Positions 16,356 to 25,318 of a stretch of 64,000 bases of DNA are shown here, one piece after another. The notes beneath the pieces are model-generated. The model was not told where the DNA came from. It saw only the letters and a program-made list of their open reading frames with translations, and did not search any database. The translations under genes and the position numbers were made by a program. The DNA is taken from contig NZ_CP012677.1 in assembly GCF_001294625.1 (NCBI RefSeq), positions 124,001 through 188,000 on the forward strand, given 5' to 3'. The stretch is from Arthrobacter alpinus. GTDB taxonomy: Bacteria; Actinomycetota; Actinomycetes; Actinomycetales; Micrococcaceae. Each line of letters starts with the position of its first letter. Positions within the stretch are counted from its first letter, which is position 1.

Positions 16356-18710
16356 ATGGACAAACGCATTCGTCTACCAAAGGAAAATAGGAAATCTAGA
16401 TTTGGGCTTGCTGCCGTTTCTGTGGCTGTCTTATCACTGACCCTGCTCGTTCCGCCCGCGCAAGCTGACCCTGTTGCTGACCAAGCACTATCAGCGACAC
16501 TCCAAAACGCAGCCTCCTCGGGGTTTCTGAAGGAGTTCCATGGCCAGGATCAAGTCTTTGACGGCACTCGGACTGTGGAAATTGACGCGGCAGGAAAAGG
16601 CCGTCTGAAAGCGAATCAGCAGGGCACGATTCTTGTTCGCTTCTACTCGGACAATGCTACAAACCAGGTACTTCTTGCCGGCGGATCAGGAACGTCGGCA
16701 AACAGCTATGGTGCAATTCTGGCCAACGGTGTGGGCACGAGCAATCGTGTTCGGGTCGACTTCCCGGCTGGGATGCAGGCGAATCTGGATGGCCCGGCGG
16801 TCACTGGTGCTTGGCATACATTTGCCTACAGCGTCGACGCGACGCCAGGGGGAACCACAGCCCGCACGGTCACCAGCATTGATGGCTCGACCACAACACA
16901 GTTTCCGAATTTCGCTTCATGGTTCAGCACCAACCCACAGATCAACGCCCTGGACTATCTCACCATTGGCGGCGCTCCCGGAGTACTCGCGAACTCCTCG
17001 AATAACGGCCTGTTCAATGGAAAGATTGCATTCGTTGCGTTCGTGCCGACGAAGTATTCACAGGCACAACTTAGTTCCATTACGAGTGGAATGTGGGATG
17101 GGACGCAGGTCTTCTATAGGGGTGATGCGACCACCTCGAAGTTCTTCCGAATCCCTTTCCTACTCAACACATCCGCTGGTACGTTGATTGCGGGGACTGA
17201 CGTCAACAGGGCCACGACAGGCGACTCCGCAGACAATATCGATGCCGCCCTCCGGCGTAAGGCGAACGCTTCATCACAGGCTCCTGCGGCAGGCTGGGAC
17301 CCCGCGACGGTTCCCTCCGCGTTGCATATGAAGGACTATGCTGACGAACCTGGTTACAAACAGTCCAGCGCTTCGGTGATTGACGGCGCAATTGTTCAGG
17401 ACACGCTAAATACCCAGCGCATTTTTACACTGACCGACGCGTTCCCCTGGAATGGCGGTGTATTTGAAAAACTAAACGTTCTTGCCGACGGCGGCGTCCA
17501 GGGCGGTCGAGCCCGCAGCATGGCCTACGGGGACGGTTTTGCCACGATTGCTGGCAAAAAGTACTTGCTGTTGTCGAGTCAGAACATCAAAGGCAGCGCC
17601 GACGGCCTGACAAACAACATCAACAACAACACCGATCGTTCGAAATTTGACTACGTTGCCGACGTCAACGGGCCCAAGGACTCCTCCGGTCGAATCTCCG
17701 TTTACAACCTCCAAGGAACGCCGCGGCCCTATTCGTCCACTGCCACGCATGTGTCCGACTCGAATCTGGCCCTCGGAACACTCACCAACTATTCTCTAGA
17801 CGCCGAATTTGCCCTCTTCAACTCAGGGACGCCCCTGATAGTGCAGCAGAAATCAACGAGCGGTGGCGGACTACAAGTACCGCTGAAGATCTTTTACGAA
17901 GCCTCGCCGTTGCAGATGTACAACACGAGCTACATTTTGCAGACCCACTCGGACGACGACGGGCAGAGCTGGGTTTCGGACCAATTGATCTCAGGCATGG
18001 TGAAACGGGAAAACTCCAGGTGGTACTTGCTTGGCCCGGGACGATCCATCCAGATTCAGAAAGGGGCCTTCGCCGGCCGGCTCGTCGTTCCGGTCTACTA
18101 CCAAGGTGGAACGTCGACCGAAGTAATCTTCAGCGATGACAACGGCAAAACCTGGAGCCATGGGGAACCGCTTCCCACGTCACTGGCAAGCCACGAGTCC
18201 TCGGTCGTCGAACTCCCCGATGGAAGCCTGCAAATCTACGTCCGCAACACTTCCTCCAGCGGCGGTAAGGTACTGACCTCTGCAAGCGGAAACGGGGGAG
18301 CGAGCTGGAGGGCCGTTGGCTCCGCCTTTGGCGACAATTCTGCGGGAATCAATTCCCAGATCTCAACGGTGACACTCCAGGCCCCGGTCGTTTCGCCAAC
18401 CACCGGCACGGCGCAGCCAGCCTTCCTGATGACAACCGCGATGTCTAGTGCCAGGACCAACGGCGTCGCGAATATCGGCCTCGTTCATGAGGACGGCAAC
18501 TACGCCGGCGGAGCCAAGAAGTACCGCATCGAGTGGATCAAGCAATATCAACTGACAGGCGCGAACGAGAAGTTCGCATACTCTTCAATGGCCCAGCTAA
18601 ACAACGGCAAGGTCGGGATTCTTTATGAAGCTGCGCCGACCGGTTCTTGGTCCGATGGACTTCAAGCCATGTATTATAGAGAACTTGAGATCAGCGACCT
18701 TCTAAACTAA
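16356..18710 (+). CDS. secreted sialidase (GH33) with N-terminal lectin-like domain
   Basis: This 784-residue protein has a signal peptide of about 37 residues (Lys/Arg-rich start, hydrophobic core, cleavage near 'PPAQAD'). Residues about 45-245 resemble the concanavalin-like sialidase N-terminal domain. The six-bladed propeller follows, with the FRIP motif at 264-267 (Arg265 binds the sialate carboxylate) and Asp boxes near residues 531 ('SDDDGQSW'), 592 ('SDDNGKTW') and 644 ('SGNGGASW'). It should release sialic acid from host or environmental glycans outside the cell. No cell-wall anchor is seen. The start ATG follows GAGGAATCC. The AraC gene begins directly after its stop codon. No sialate uptake or catabolism genes (nanA, nanE, nanK) lie in this window. 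Confidence 0.93.
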   Translation: MDKRIRLPKENRKSRFGLAAVSVAVLSLTLLVPPAQADPVADQALSATLQNAASSGFLKEFHGQDQVFDGTRTVEIDAAGKGRLKANQQGTILVRFYSDNATNQVLLAGGSGTSANSYGAILANGVGTSNRVRVDFPAGMQANLDGPAVTGAWHTFAYSVDATPGGTTARTVTSIDGSTTTQFPNFASWFSTNPQINALDYLTIGGAPGVLANSSNNGLFNGKIAFVAFVPTKYSQAQLSSITSGMWDGTQVFYRGDATTSKFFRIPFLLNTSAGTLIAGTDVNRATTGDSADNIDAALRRKANASSQAPAAGWDPATVPSALHMKDYADEPGYKQSSASVIDGAIVQDTLNTQRIFTLTDAFPWNGGVFEKLNVLADGGVQGGRARSMAYGDGFATIAGKKYLLLSSQNIKGSADGLTNNINNNTDRSKFDYVADVNGPKDSSGRISVYNLQGTPRPYSSTATHVSDSNLALGTLTNYSLDAEFALFNSGTPLIVQQKSTSGGGLQVPLKIFYEASPLQMYNTSYILQTHSDDDGQSWVSDQLISGMVKRENSRWYLLGPGRSIQIQKGAFAGRLVVPVYYQGGTSTEVIFSDDNGKTWSHGEPLPTSLASHESSVVELPDGSLQIYVRNTSSSGGKVLTSASGNGGASWRAVGSAFGDNSAGINSQISTVTLQAPVVSPTTGTAQPAFLMTTAMSSARTNGVANIGLVHEDGNYAGGAKKYRIEWIKQYQLTGANEKFAYSSMAQLNNGKVGILYEAAPTGSWSDGLQAMYYRELEISDLLN

Positions 18711-19616
18711 GTGATTGCCGTCGGGAGGGAATTTGATGCAGGCGCAACGGATGAAAAGTCGGATTCCTTAAACATGGAGGACCGATTGCCGTCAGTTCGC
18801 CTGACAGTGCTCCACGCCGAGGCGTATCAATTTCCATCCAGCTGGATGTTCCCTCCGACGGCAATTCCCTATTCAATCGCACGCATTGTTACCGGCGGTA
18901 CCGGGATCTTCATCGTTGACGGTGAACAGTTCCCGGTACTGCTCGGAGACGTTGCGCTCATCCCCGAGGGCGCCACCCTCGAATGCCGTTCCACATCGGT
19001 GAACTTCTCTTTCATCTCAATCAGGTTTACGACCTCCGCAAGCATTGCGGGCCGAGATTTCCTTTCCGAGCACCTTGGCCTGCAGCGCATCACGCCTAAT
19101 TGTGCTGAGACCGATTTGCTGCACCATTTCCATGAGCTCGAATCGGGGTGGGCTGCCTCGGGGCAGGGCCGAGCATTCCTGCTGGCCGGGCATCTTAACC
19201 TGATCATCGCTGCTCTATCCGCTCGCCCAGGTGGCGCCAACTTGCCTGGCAAGGTGAAGAAAAATCTGATTCTTCCGTCTGCCAACGCACTGGATCCTCG
19301 AATCGAATCGATCGTGGAACTGTTGGCGGGGAATCCTCGAACTAATCCAAATATCAAGGCGCTGTGTGCACAAGCCCACCTAAGTGAGTCAGCCCTGCGC
19401 CGGCTGTTCAAAGGTCAAATGGGAAAAACAATCAGTGAATATCATCGAGATTTACGCATGATGGCTGCCGCCAGAGAGCTCTTCCTGACAAACAGAAAAG
19501 TCGGAGAAATCGCCCACGACTTTGGCTACCACGACGCCAACTATTTTGCCCGGTTGTTCCACGGAGTCTTCGGAATCCCACCCACGGCTTACCGAAGACT
19601 GACACGTCAGGGGTAG
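18711..19616 (+). CDS. AraC family transcriptional regulator
   Basis: This is a 301-residue protein with an N-terminal cupin-like ligand-binding half and a C-terminal pair of helix-turn-helices at about 200-300 ('KALCAQAHLSESALRRLF' and 'VGEIAHDFGYHDANYFARLF'). The second is the standard AraC signature ending 'GIPPTAYRR'. The GTG at 18711 abuts the sialidase stop with no gap, but neither it nor the ATG at 18774 has a clear ribosome-binding site; coupling to the sialidase is possible. It probably senses a sugar and controls the sialidase or linked uptake genes. The nearby GntR gene converges on it from the other side. Confidence 0.88.
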   Translation: MIAVGREFDAGATDEKSDSLNMEDRLPSVRLTVLHAEAYQFPSSWMFPPTAIPYSIARIVTGGTGIFIVDGEQFPVLLGDVALIPEGATLECRSTSVNFSFISIRFTTSASIAGRDFLSEHLGLQRITPNCAETDLLHHFHELESGWAASGQGRAFLLAGHLNLIIAALSARPGGANLPGKVKKNLILPSANALDPRIESIVELLAGNPRTNPNIKALCAQAHLSESALRRLFKGQMGKTISEYHRDLRMMAAARELFLTNRKVGEIAHDFGYHDANYFARLFHGVFGIPPTAYRRLTRQG

Positions 19617-19655
19617 TAGGAAGTGTGCGCGCCGAGCTAGGAGAAGAATGGGAGG

Positions 19656-20414
19656 TCAGGAACTGCGGTGGGGGAGTCGTGGAACGGCTGCCATCTTCTG
19701 AACTTGCCCTCGGAGCGGTTCGTAGCGATCGAGAATTGCGGCTTGATAGCGGCGCCCTCGGGAATGCAGTGCCATCTCGTACATAACCCTGTGAGTCTTG
19801 GCGGTTTCAAGGAGTTCTTCTTGGCTGGGAGTGCGAATGGTGTTGGCAACGGTGGAGTGGACTTCCCAGAGCGCCGTTCCCAGCTGTGTGGCGAGTTTGT
19901 TTCCCGCGTGGCCCAATAGCTGCTGGTGGAAGCGCTTCTCAGCGGCAACAACTCCCGCTGGGTTGTTGGCTGCCGCATGAGTGTCCATGTCCGCCAGGGT
20001 TGCCTCAATGGCGGGGTCGGGAGTCTGCGCCAGACCGGCCATGACATGATCCGTTAGCGCAATATCGAAGGCCTCACGCAAATCGATCAAGTCATCAACG
20101 ACCTCAAGATCACCTTGGCTGCTCAGGAGCCCCTTGAAAATCAGACTCTCAATAGTGCCAGCGAATGACATTTGACCGACAAATGTCCCGTGCCCGTGCC
20201 GGATCTCGATGATATCGAGCGCAGCCAAGGTTCGCAGAGCTTCCCGCACACTGGAACGGCTGGCACCCAAAATTTCAGCGAGATCCGTCTCGCTGGGCAG
20301 GGGATCGCCAGGGAGCATGCGCCGGTCCAGTATGTAGCGCTTAAGCCTGTCTGTGAGGCTCTCTCGTTCCGCATGGGGCGCGGCCCATCCACCGATGTCT
20401 TCATTAGTGCTCAT
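19656..20414 (-). CDS. GntR family regulator, FadR subfamily
   Basis: The N-terminal winged HTH ('LKRYILDRRMLPGDPLPSET' then 'LAEILGASRSSVREALRTL') is typical of GntR proteins. The C-terminal alpha-helical FCD domain carries 'LIDLREAFDIALTDH' and the ligand/metal site pattern with 'EKRFHQQL' and a late His. I chose ATG 20412-20414 ('MSTNEDIGG'), which has AAGGGA upstream, instead of the longer frame to 20528. It is divergent from the ABC importer and dehydrogenase operon and probably represses it, with a sugar acid or related metabolite as inducer. The last 25 residues are basic and less family-like. Confidence 0.88.
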   Translation of the reverse strand: MSTNEDIGGWAAPHAERESLTDRLKRYILDRRMLPGDPLPSETDLAEILGASRSSVREALRTLAALDIIEIRHGHGTFVGQMSFAGTIESLIFKGLLSSQGDLEVVDDLIDLREAFDIALTDHVMAGLAQTPDPAIEATLADMDTHAAANNPAGVVAAEKRFHQQLLGHAGNKLATQLGTALWEVHSTVANTIRTPSQEELLETAKTHRVMYEMALHSRGRRYQAAILDRYEPLRGQVQKMAAVPRLPHRSS

Positions 20415-20578
20415 GTGCCAATCCCTTCTTGATGCCGCCATTGCGTTACGGAGCGACGTTTCAAAGCTACAGCTAAGTACATCACTGTCTGATCTCCTAT
20501 GGCTAGTCCTCGGACGTACGAGGACCAATGAGCGGCAAAATTACGCAAGTTTCTGGATATTTTCTGAAAATACTTGAC

Positions 20579-20606
20579 TTGAATCACATTGGTCATGAAC
20601 TATAGG
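20579..20606 (+). promoter_or_regulatory. promoter of the ABC importer operon
   Basis: TTGAAT (20579-20584) and TATAGG (20601-20606) with a 16-base spacer form a plausible housekeeping promoter in the gap between the GntR gene and the importer operon. Confidence 0.5.
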
Positions 20607-20614
20607 TCCTACAG

Positions 20615-20623
20615 TGTCAGACA
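20615..20623. promoter_or_regulatory. candidate GntR operator
   Basis: TGTCAGACA is a short perfect palindrome with the GT-N-AC core usual for FadR-type regulators, placed just after the predicted -10 element. Binding by the adjacent GntR protein is inferred. Confidence 0.4.
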
Positions 20624-20674
20624 TCTGGCAACGAAAAAGTAGTACCAATCACATCACTTACCCGAAGGAGAAGC

Positions 20675-22300
20675 ATGCGTGACACAGTCGAACACCGCGG
20701 TCTCGATCGCCGTGCGTTCTTGAAGTACACCGGTTTGATCGGCGCTGCTGGCGCCGTGACAGCAGGGGTGGCCGCCTGCGGCGGTCCCAAGTCCAGCGGA
20801 TCCGTTGCAGGCAACGCCGCGGCCATGGACCACATCGACGTGGCCATTGGTTACAACAACAACAGCAGCTGGGACCCGCTGAACACGGGCTCAGCCTTTG
20901 CCATGGCCGCGCACAACCACATTTACGAAGGGCTGTGGGATGCCGAAGCTGTCACCCGCAATCCGTACGCAGCGCTGGCCAGTGAAATGCCGGCAGATCC
21001 GAAGTCATCGGAATGGACCGTCAAGCTGCGCTCCGGCGCAACGTTCCATGACGGCAAGCCGGTGACGGCTGATGATGTGGTGTTCTCCTTCGGGCGCGTT
21101 CTGAACACTGACAAGAAGGTTCTGACCAACGCCTTCTTTGCTTCCTGGCTCAACGGCGTCAGCAAAGTGGACGACTCTACGGTGAAGATTTCGATGAAGT
21201 TCCCGTTCGCGGCCGCCGTTCAGCGCTTCTCGATCGTCAAGATCATGCCCAAGCATGTATTTGACGCCCAGGATGGAGACTTCCTCAAACAAGGTAAGAA
21301 CGCCGTTGGTTCTGGCCCCTTCAAGGTCAAGAGCCACCAGGACACCTCGTTCACCGCCTTCGAATCGCACGCCGGATACAACGGCGCCCTCAAGCCGACC
21401 TTCAAGTCGATGCAGTGGAATGTTTCCGTCGATGCGGCCGCGCGGGTGGGCTTGCTGACCTCCGGTGTGGCCGGAGTCCAGATTTCGGACAACATCCCGC
21501 AGGACAATATTGATCAGCTCAAGGGCAAGGGCCTGAACGTTGAAGGTGTAGACAGCATGAATTTGCTGGGACTGGTCTTTAACACCAACAAGGCCCCATT
21601 CAATGACAAGCGCGTGCGCCAGGCTCTGCGGATGGCCATCGATACGCAAAAGCTCATCGACGTCGCCATCGCGGGGCAGGGCACTCCGGCCACGTCATTC
21701 CTGCACAAGGCCAGTCCTGAATACTACAAGGCGGCCACCCAGTACGACTACAACCCCGAGAAGGCCAAGCAGCTCCTGGCGCAAGCAGGAGTCAAAGACC
21801 TGGCTGTGACGTTGTTGTCCACCAACATCTCCTGGACCAAGGTGGCCGTCAATACCATCAAGGAAGGCTGGGACGCCGTGGGCGTTGCCACCACCTTGGA
21901 CATCCAAGAAACGGCGGCCTTCAACTCCAAGGTTGCCGCCGGTGAACCCGTTGACGCGCTGACGTTCTCCGGAAACCCTAACCAGTTTGGTGCTGATGCG
22001 GATCTGAATATTCGCTGGTTTTACTCGAACTCCAATACGTTCCTCCCCTGGAATAAGTGGGGTGAAACGGCCGAGTTCAAGGCTCTGGATGCTCAGCTCA
22101 ACGCCGCCATCCAAGCCAGCAACCCGGCCGAGCACAAGGCCAAGACGAATGCTGCCCTGGACACCATCGCCGATGAAGCGGTGATCTACCCGGTGATGCA
22201 CATGAAATTGTTCACCGCCTGGGATCCGAAGAAGGTCAACGGGGTCAAGGCCTTGGACATCCCAGGAGTGAACCTTCTGAAAGCCACCCGAACGGCGTAG
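20675..22300 (+). CDS. ABC transporter substrate-binding protein, family 5 (peptide/opine/oligosaccharide type)
   Basis: This 541-residue lipoprotein has a Tat motif 'DRRAFLKYTG' at 11-20 and a lipobox ending VAAC (Cys35). The family 5 signature 'LRSGATFHDGKPVTADDVVF' is clear, as is 'DKRVRQALRMAID'. Family 5 proteins bind peptides, nickel complexes, opines or oligosaccharides outside the membrane and deliver them to DppBC-type permeases. Here two permease domains and two ATPases follow in the same operon, then three sugar-type dehydrogenases, which argues for a carbohydrate or opine-like ligand rather than peptides. GAAGGAG precedes the ATG by about five bases. Confidence 0.93.
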   Translation: MRDTVEHRGLDRRAFLKYTGLIGAAGAVTAGVAACGGPKSSGSVAGNAAAMDHIDVAIGYNNNSSWDPLNTGSAFAMAAHNHIYEGLWDAEAVTRNPYAALASEMPADPKSSEWTVKLRSGATFHDGKPVTADDVVFSFGRVLNTDKKVLTNAFFASWLNGVSKVDDSTVKISMKFPFAAAVQRFSIVKIMPKHVFDAQDGDFLKQGKNAVGSGPFKVKSHQDTSFTAFESHAGYNGALKPTFKSMQWNVSVDAAARVGLLTSGVAGVQISDNIPQDNIDQLKGKGLNVEGVDSMNLLGLVFNTNKAPFNDKRVRQALRMAIDTQKLIDVAIAGQGTPATSFLHKASPEYYKAATQYDYNPEKAKQLLAQAGVKDLAVTLLSTNISWTKVAVNTIKEGWDAVGVATTLDIQETAAFNSKVAAGEPVDALTFSGNPNQFGADADLNIRWFYSNSNTFLPWNKWGETAEFKALDAQLNAAIQASNPAEHKAKTNAALDTIADEAVIYPVMHMKLFTAWDPKKVNGVKALDIPGVNLLKATRTA

Positions 22301-22388
22301 TTGCTCGCGCCACCAGCTGTGCGCCGGGGCCTCGTAGGACAGGCCCCGGCAAGCGACCCCTAACTTCCCGTACTCAAAGGAGCCCGTA

Positions 22389-23351
22389 GTGGTAATGGTT
22401 CTACGACTGCTCGGACGACGTGTCATCTCCTTGGTGCCGCTTGTTCTCGGCATCATCTTGTTCGTCTTCACCGTCATGCAATTTTCCAAAACCGATCCAG
22501 CCGTGGCGGTTTTTGCAGACGCACCCGTCTCCGCGGACCAGCTGGAACAGTTCCGGCAGGAACACGGGCTCAATGATCCGTTCTTTATCAAATACTTTGT
22601 TTTTGTTGGCCTGGTCATTCAGGGTCAACTGGGTAAGAGCTTGGCAACAGGCGAGAGCGTCGTGAACATGATTTCTACGGCGCTTCCGCTGACACTTCAG
22701 CTAACTTTCCTGGGCCTGATCATCGCCCTGAGCGCGGCGTTTATCCTTGGCACCGTTTCGGCCATCTACCGGGATCGGTGGCCGGATCAACTGATCCGCA
22801 TCATCACACTTCTTGGCGTCGCTGCCCCTTCCTTCTGGATCGCACTCCTGCTCGTGCAGTGGCTGGCAATCGACAACCCCATATTTCCCTCCAGTCGGTA
22901 CATCAATCCGGGGGACTCCTTCTCCGGTTGGCTGCAGAGCATGACTTTGCCCGCGTTGTCCCTGGCCTTCCCCATCGCGGCACAGATGACCCGCATCATC
23001 AGGACCTCCATGGTGGAGGAACTCGACCGGGACTATGTGCGTACTGCACGCGGCGGCGGACTACACCCCGTGGTCGTCGTAGGACGCAATGTCCTGCGTA
23101 ACGCATTGATCAATCCACTGAATGTGCTCGGACTTCGCGTCGGATATTTGATGGGCGGCGCCGTCGTTATTGAACAGATGTTCAACCTGCCTGGCATGGG
23201 CCAAGTCATGATCGAAGGCGTCAAGAACAACGAACCCGCCATTGTCCAAGGCGCAGTCCTGACCATCGCCTTGGGTTTTGTGGTCATAAATCTGATCGTT
23301 GACATTCTCTCCATGATCGCCAACCCCAAGCTGAGGAGCCACACAGCATGA
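22389..23351 (+). CDS. ABC transporter permease (DppB/OppB type)
   Basis: This 320-residue inner-membrane protein has about six helices and the first-permease signature of dipeptide-type importers: a periplasmic loop after helix 1 ('DQLEQFRQEHGLNDPFFIKY') and the EAA loop 'LDRDYVRTARGGGLHPVVVV'. The start is GTG 22389, six bases after AAAGGAG. The stop overlaps the start of the next gene by four bases (ATGA). It pairs with the permease half of the following fusion protein to form the membrane channel. Confidence 0.93.
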   Translation: MVMVLRLLGRRVISLVPLVLGIILFVFTVMQFSKTDPAVAVFADAPVSADQLEQFRQEHGLNDPFFIKYFVFVGLVIQGQLGKSLATGESVVNMISTALPLTLQLTFLGLIIALSAAFILGTVSAIYRDRWPDQLIRIITLLGVAAPSFWIALLLVQWLAIDNPIFPSSRYINPGDSFSGWLQSMTLPALSLAFPIAAQMTRIIRTSMVEELDRDYVRTARGGGLHPVVVVGRNVLRNALINPLNVLGLRVGYLMGGAVVIEQMFNLPGMGQVMIEGVKNNEPAIVQGAVLTIALGFVVINLIVDILSMIANPKLRSHTA

Positions 23352-25318
23352 GGAAACAACTTGCACAACGCCTTTCACGTCCGGGCTTGAAACTGGGTAG
23401 GCTCACCGTCTCCGGCTGGATTGCCGTCGTCGTTCTTGGTTTGGTCATCTTGGGTGCGATCTTTGGCCCCATGATCATCACAGCAGATCCAAACCTGCAG
23501 ACAATTGCGAGCAACAAGGCCCCTAGCTGGGCGCACCCGCTGGGCCTTGACGGGCAAGGACGGGACCTGCTGGCACGACTCGCGACCGGTGCCCGCTGGT
23601 CTCTGGCCATCGGTCTCGGAGCGACTGCCCTGGCCTTGGTCGCCGGTGCCGTGATCGGTTCAATCGCCGCCACGAGCCGCAAGGTGGTCGATGAAGTCAT
23701 CATGCGGATACTGGACATCATCATGGCGTTTCCAGGCATAGCCCTGGCCGCCGTACTTGTTGCCGTCTTTGGCCGAGACCTGCCGGTGCTCATTGCGGCC
23801 ATCGGATTCCTGTACACACCCATGGTTGCCCGAATCGTCCGCGCCAATGTCTTGGACCAGTACGGCGAAGACTATGTGGCCGCCCAAAAGATCATCGGGG
23901 CCAAAAAGTTCTTCATCGTCACCCGGCATGTGGCCATCAACTGCGCCGCACCGATTCTCGTTTTCTGCACGGTCCTGGTTGCCGACGCCATAGTCTTCGA
24001 GGCGTCGTTGTCCTTCATTGGCGCCGGCGTCCAGCAGCCCTACGCCTCATGGGGCAGTGTCATCGCCGAAGGCAAGGAACTACTCATGCTCGGCGGATGG
24101 TGGGCCACCACCTTCCCTGGTCTGCTGATCTTCGTCACCGTGGTGTCCCTGAACGTCCTTGCAGAAGGCATCTCCGACGCGCTGGCAGCACCCACGGCCC
24201 GAGCCGCCAAAGCTGCCACCACGGCGCACAAAGCAGAACAAGCAGAATTCGACGACGTCCGCTCTGAGACTGGGGTGGTAGATCTGCCGGGCCTTGCCGC
24301 CGCGGCCGCCCGCATCAAGACCCGGCTCAAGGATTTCTCAGGCCACGCCCCGGTCCTGCAAGTGAAAGACCTGACCATCTCATTTCCCGACCGACACAAC
24401 GGCGTCAACGTGGTGAACGGCGTCAGTTTCGACGTTCGCCCCGGGGAAGTCCTGGGATTGATTGGTGAATCCGGTTGCGGAAAATCCTTGACCTCATTGG
24501 CCATCATGGGCTTGGAACCCAGGGGCGCAAAGATTGGCGGGTCCATTCTCTTCCTGGGACAAAACCTACTGGAGATGAAGCCCGCCAAACGCCGGGCACA
24601 AATGGGACACGGAATCTCGATGATCTACCAAGACGCCCTGTCCTCACTCAACCCGGCCATGACCATTCGCGCCCAACTGGGCCAGTTTGTTCGCCGCGGT
24701 GGGAAGCGTAGCTGTGAGGAGCTCCTGGAACTTGTGAATCTGGACCCCAACAGAACCCTCAAGGCCTTCCCCCACGAGCTATCAGGGGGACAGCGCCAAC
24801 GCGTCCTCATTGCCATGGCACTCTCCAGGGAACCCAAACTGATCGTTGCCGATGAACCCACGACCGCACTGGATGTCACCGTCCAGGCCCAGGTCATGAA
24901 ACTGCTGTTGCGTCTCAAGGACGAACTCGGGTTTGCCCTGGTGTTGGTTTCCCACGACCTGGCGCTGGTCTCGGACATCGCCGACCGGATTGTAGTCATG
25001 TACGGCGGGCAAGTAGCCGAAGCAGGCTCCATCGATGCCGTGATCGGCCAGCCCGCCCACCACTACACCCGCGGCCTGCTCTCAGCGGTGCTGTCCCTGG
25101 AAGCGGGGGATGAGAACCTGACACAAATAATGGGCGTCGTACCCTCTCCCGCCGATTTCCCTGCTGGGTGCCGCTTTGCCGACAGGTGCCCGGCGGCAAC
25201 GGACATCTGCAGAACCGACGAACCACCGGTGCGCCAGACCCAGGAAGACCATATGGTGGCCTGCCACCATCCAGCCGTTGAACTGCCCGAACCAATGAAA
25301 GTGAAGGCCCTGGTATGA
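23348..25318 (+). CDS. fused ABC permease (DppC type) and ATPase (DppD type)
   Basis: This is a 656-residue fusion. Residues 1-285 are the second permease, with a GRD loop ('GLDGQGRDLLARL') and EAA loop 'EDYVAAQKIIGAKKFFIV'. A linker of about 45 residues rich in Ala and charged residues follows. Residues about 335-650 are an oligopeptide-type ATPase with Walker A 'GESGCGKS' (373-380), the 'ELSGGQRQRV' signature, Walker B 'LIVADEPTTALD' and the Cys-rich C-terminal 'GCRFADRCPAA' extension. These are usually separate polypeptides. The reading frame is continuous, so this is not an assembly gap between two genes. It overlaps both neighbours by four bases. Confidence 0.93.
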   Translation: MRKQLAQRLSRPGLKLGRLTVSGWIAVVVLGLVILGAIFGPMIITADPNLQTIASNKAPSWAHPLGLDGQGRDLLARLATGARWSLAIGLGATALALVAGAVIGSIAATSRKVVDEVIMRILDIIMAFPGIALAAVLVAVFGRDLPVLIAAIGFLYTPMVARIVRANVLDQYGEDYVAAQKIIGAKKFFIVTRHVAINCAAPILVFCTVLVADAIVFEASLSFIGAGVQQPYASWGSVIAEGKELLMLGGWWATTFPGLLIFVTVVSLNVLAEGISDALAAPTARAAKAATTAHKAEQAEFDDVRSETGVVDLPGLAAAAARIKTRLKDFSGHAPVLQVKDLTISFPDRHNGVNVVNGVSFDVRPGEVLGLIGESGCGKSLTSLAIMGLEPRGAKIGGSILFLGQNLLEMKPAKRRAQMGHGISMIYQDALSSLNPAMTIRAQLGQFVRRGGKRSCEELLELVNLDPNRTLKAFPHELSGGQRQRVLIAMALSREPKLIVADEPTTALDVTVQAQVMKLLLRLKDELGFALVLVSHDLALVSDIADRIVVMYGGQVAEAGSIDAVIGQPAHHYTRGLLSAVLSLEAGDENLTQIMGVVPSPADFPAGCRFADRCPAATDICRTDEPPVRQTQEDHMVACHHPAVELPEPMKVKALV

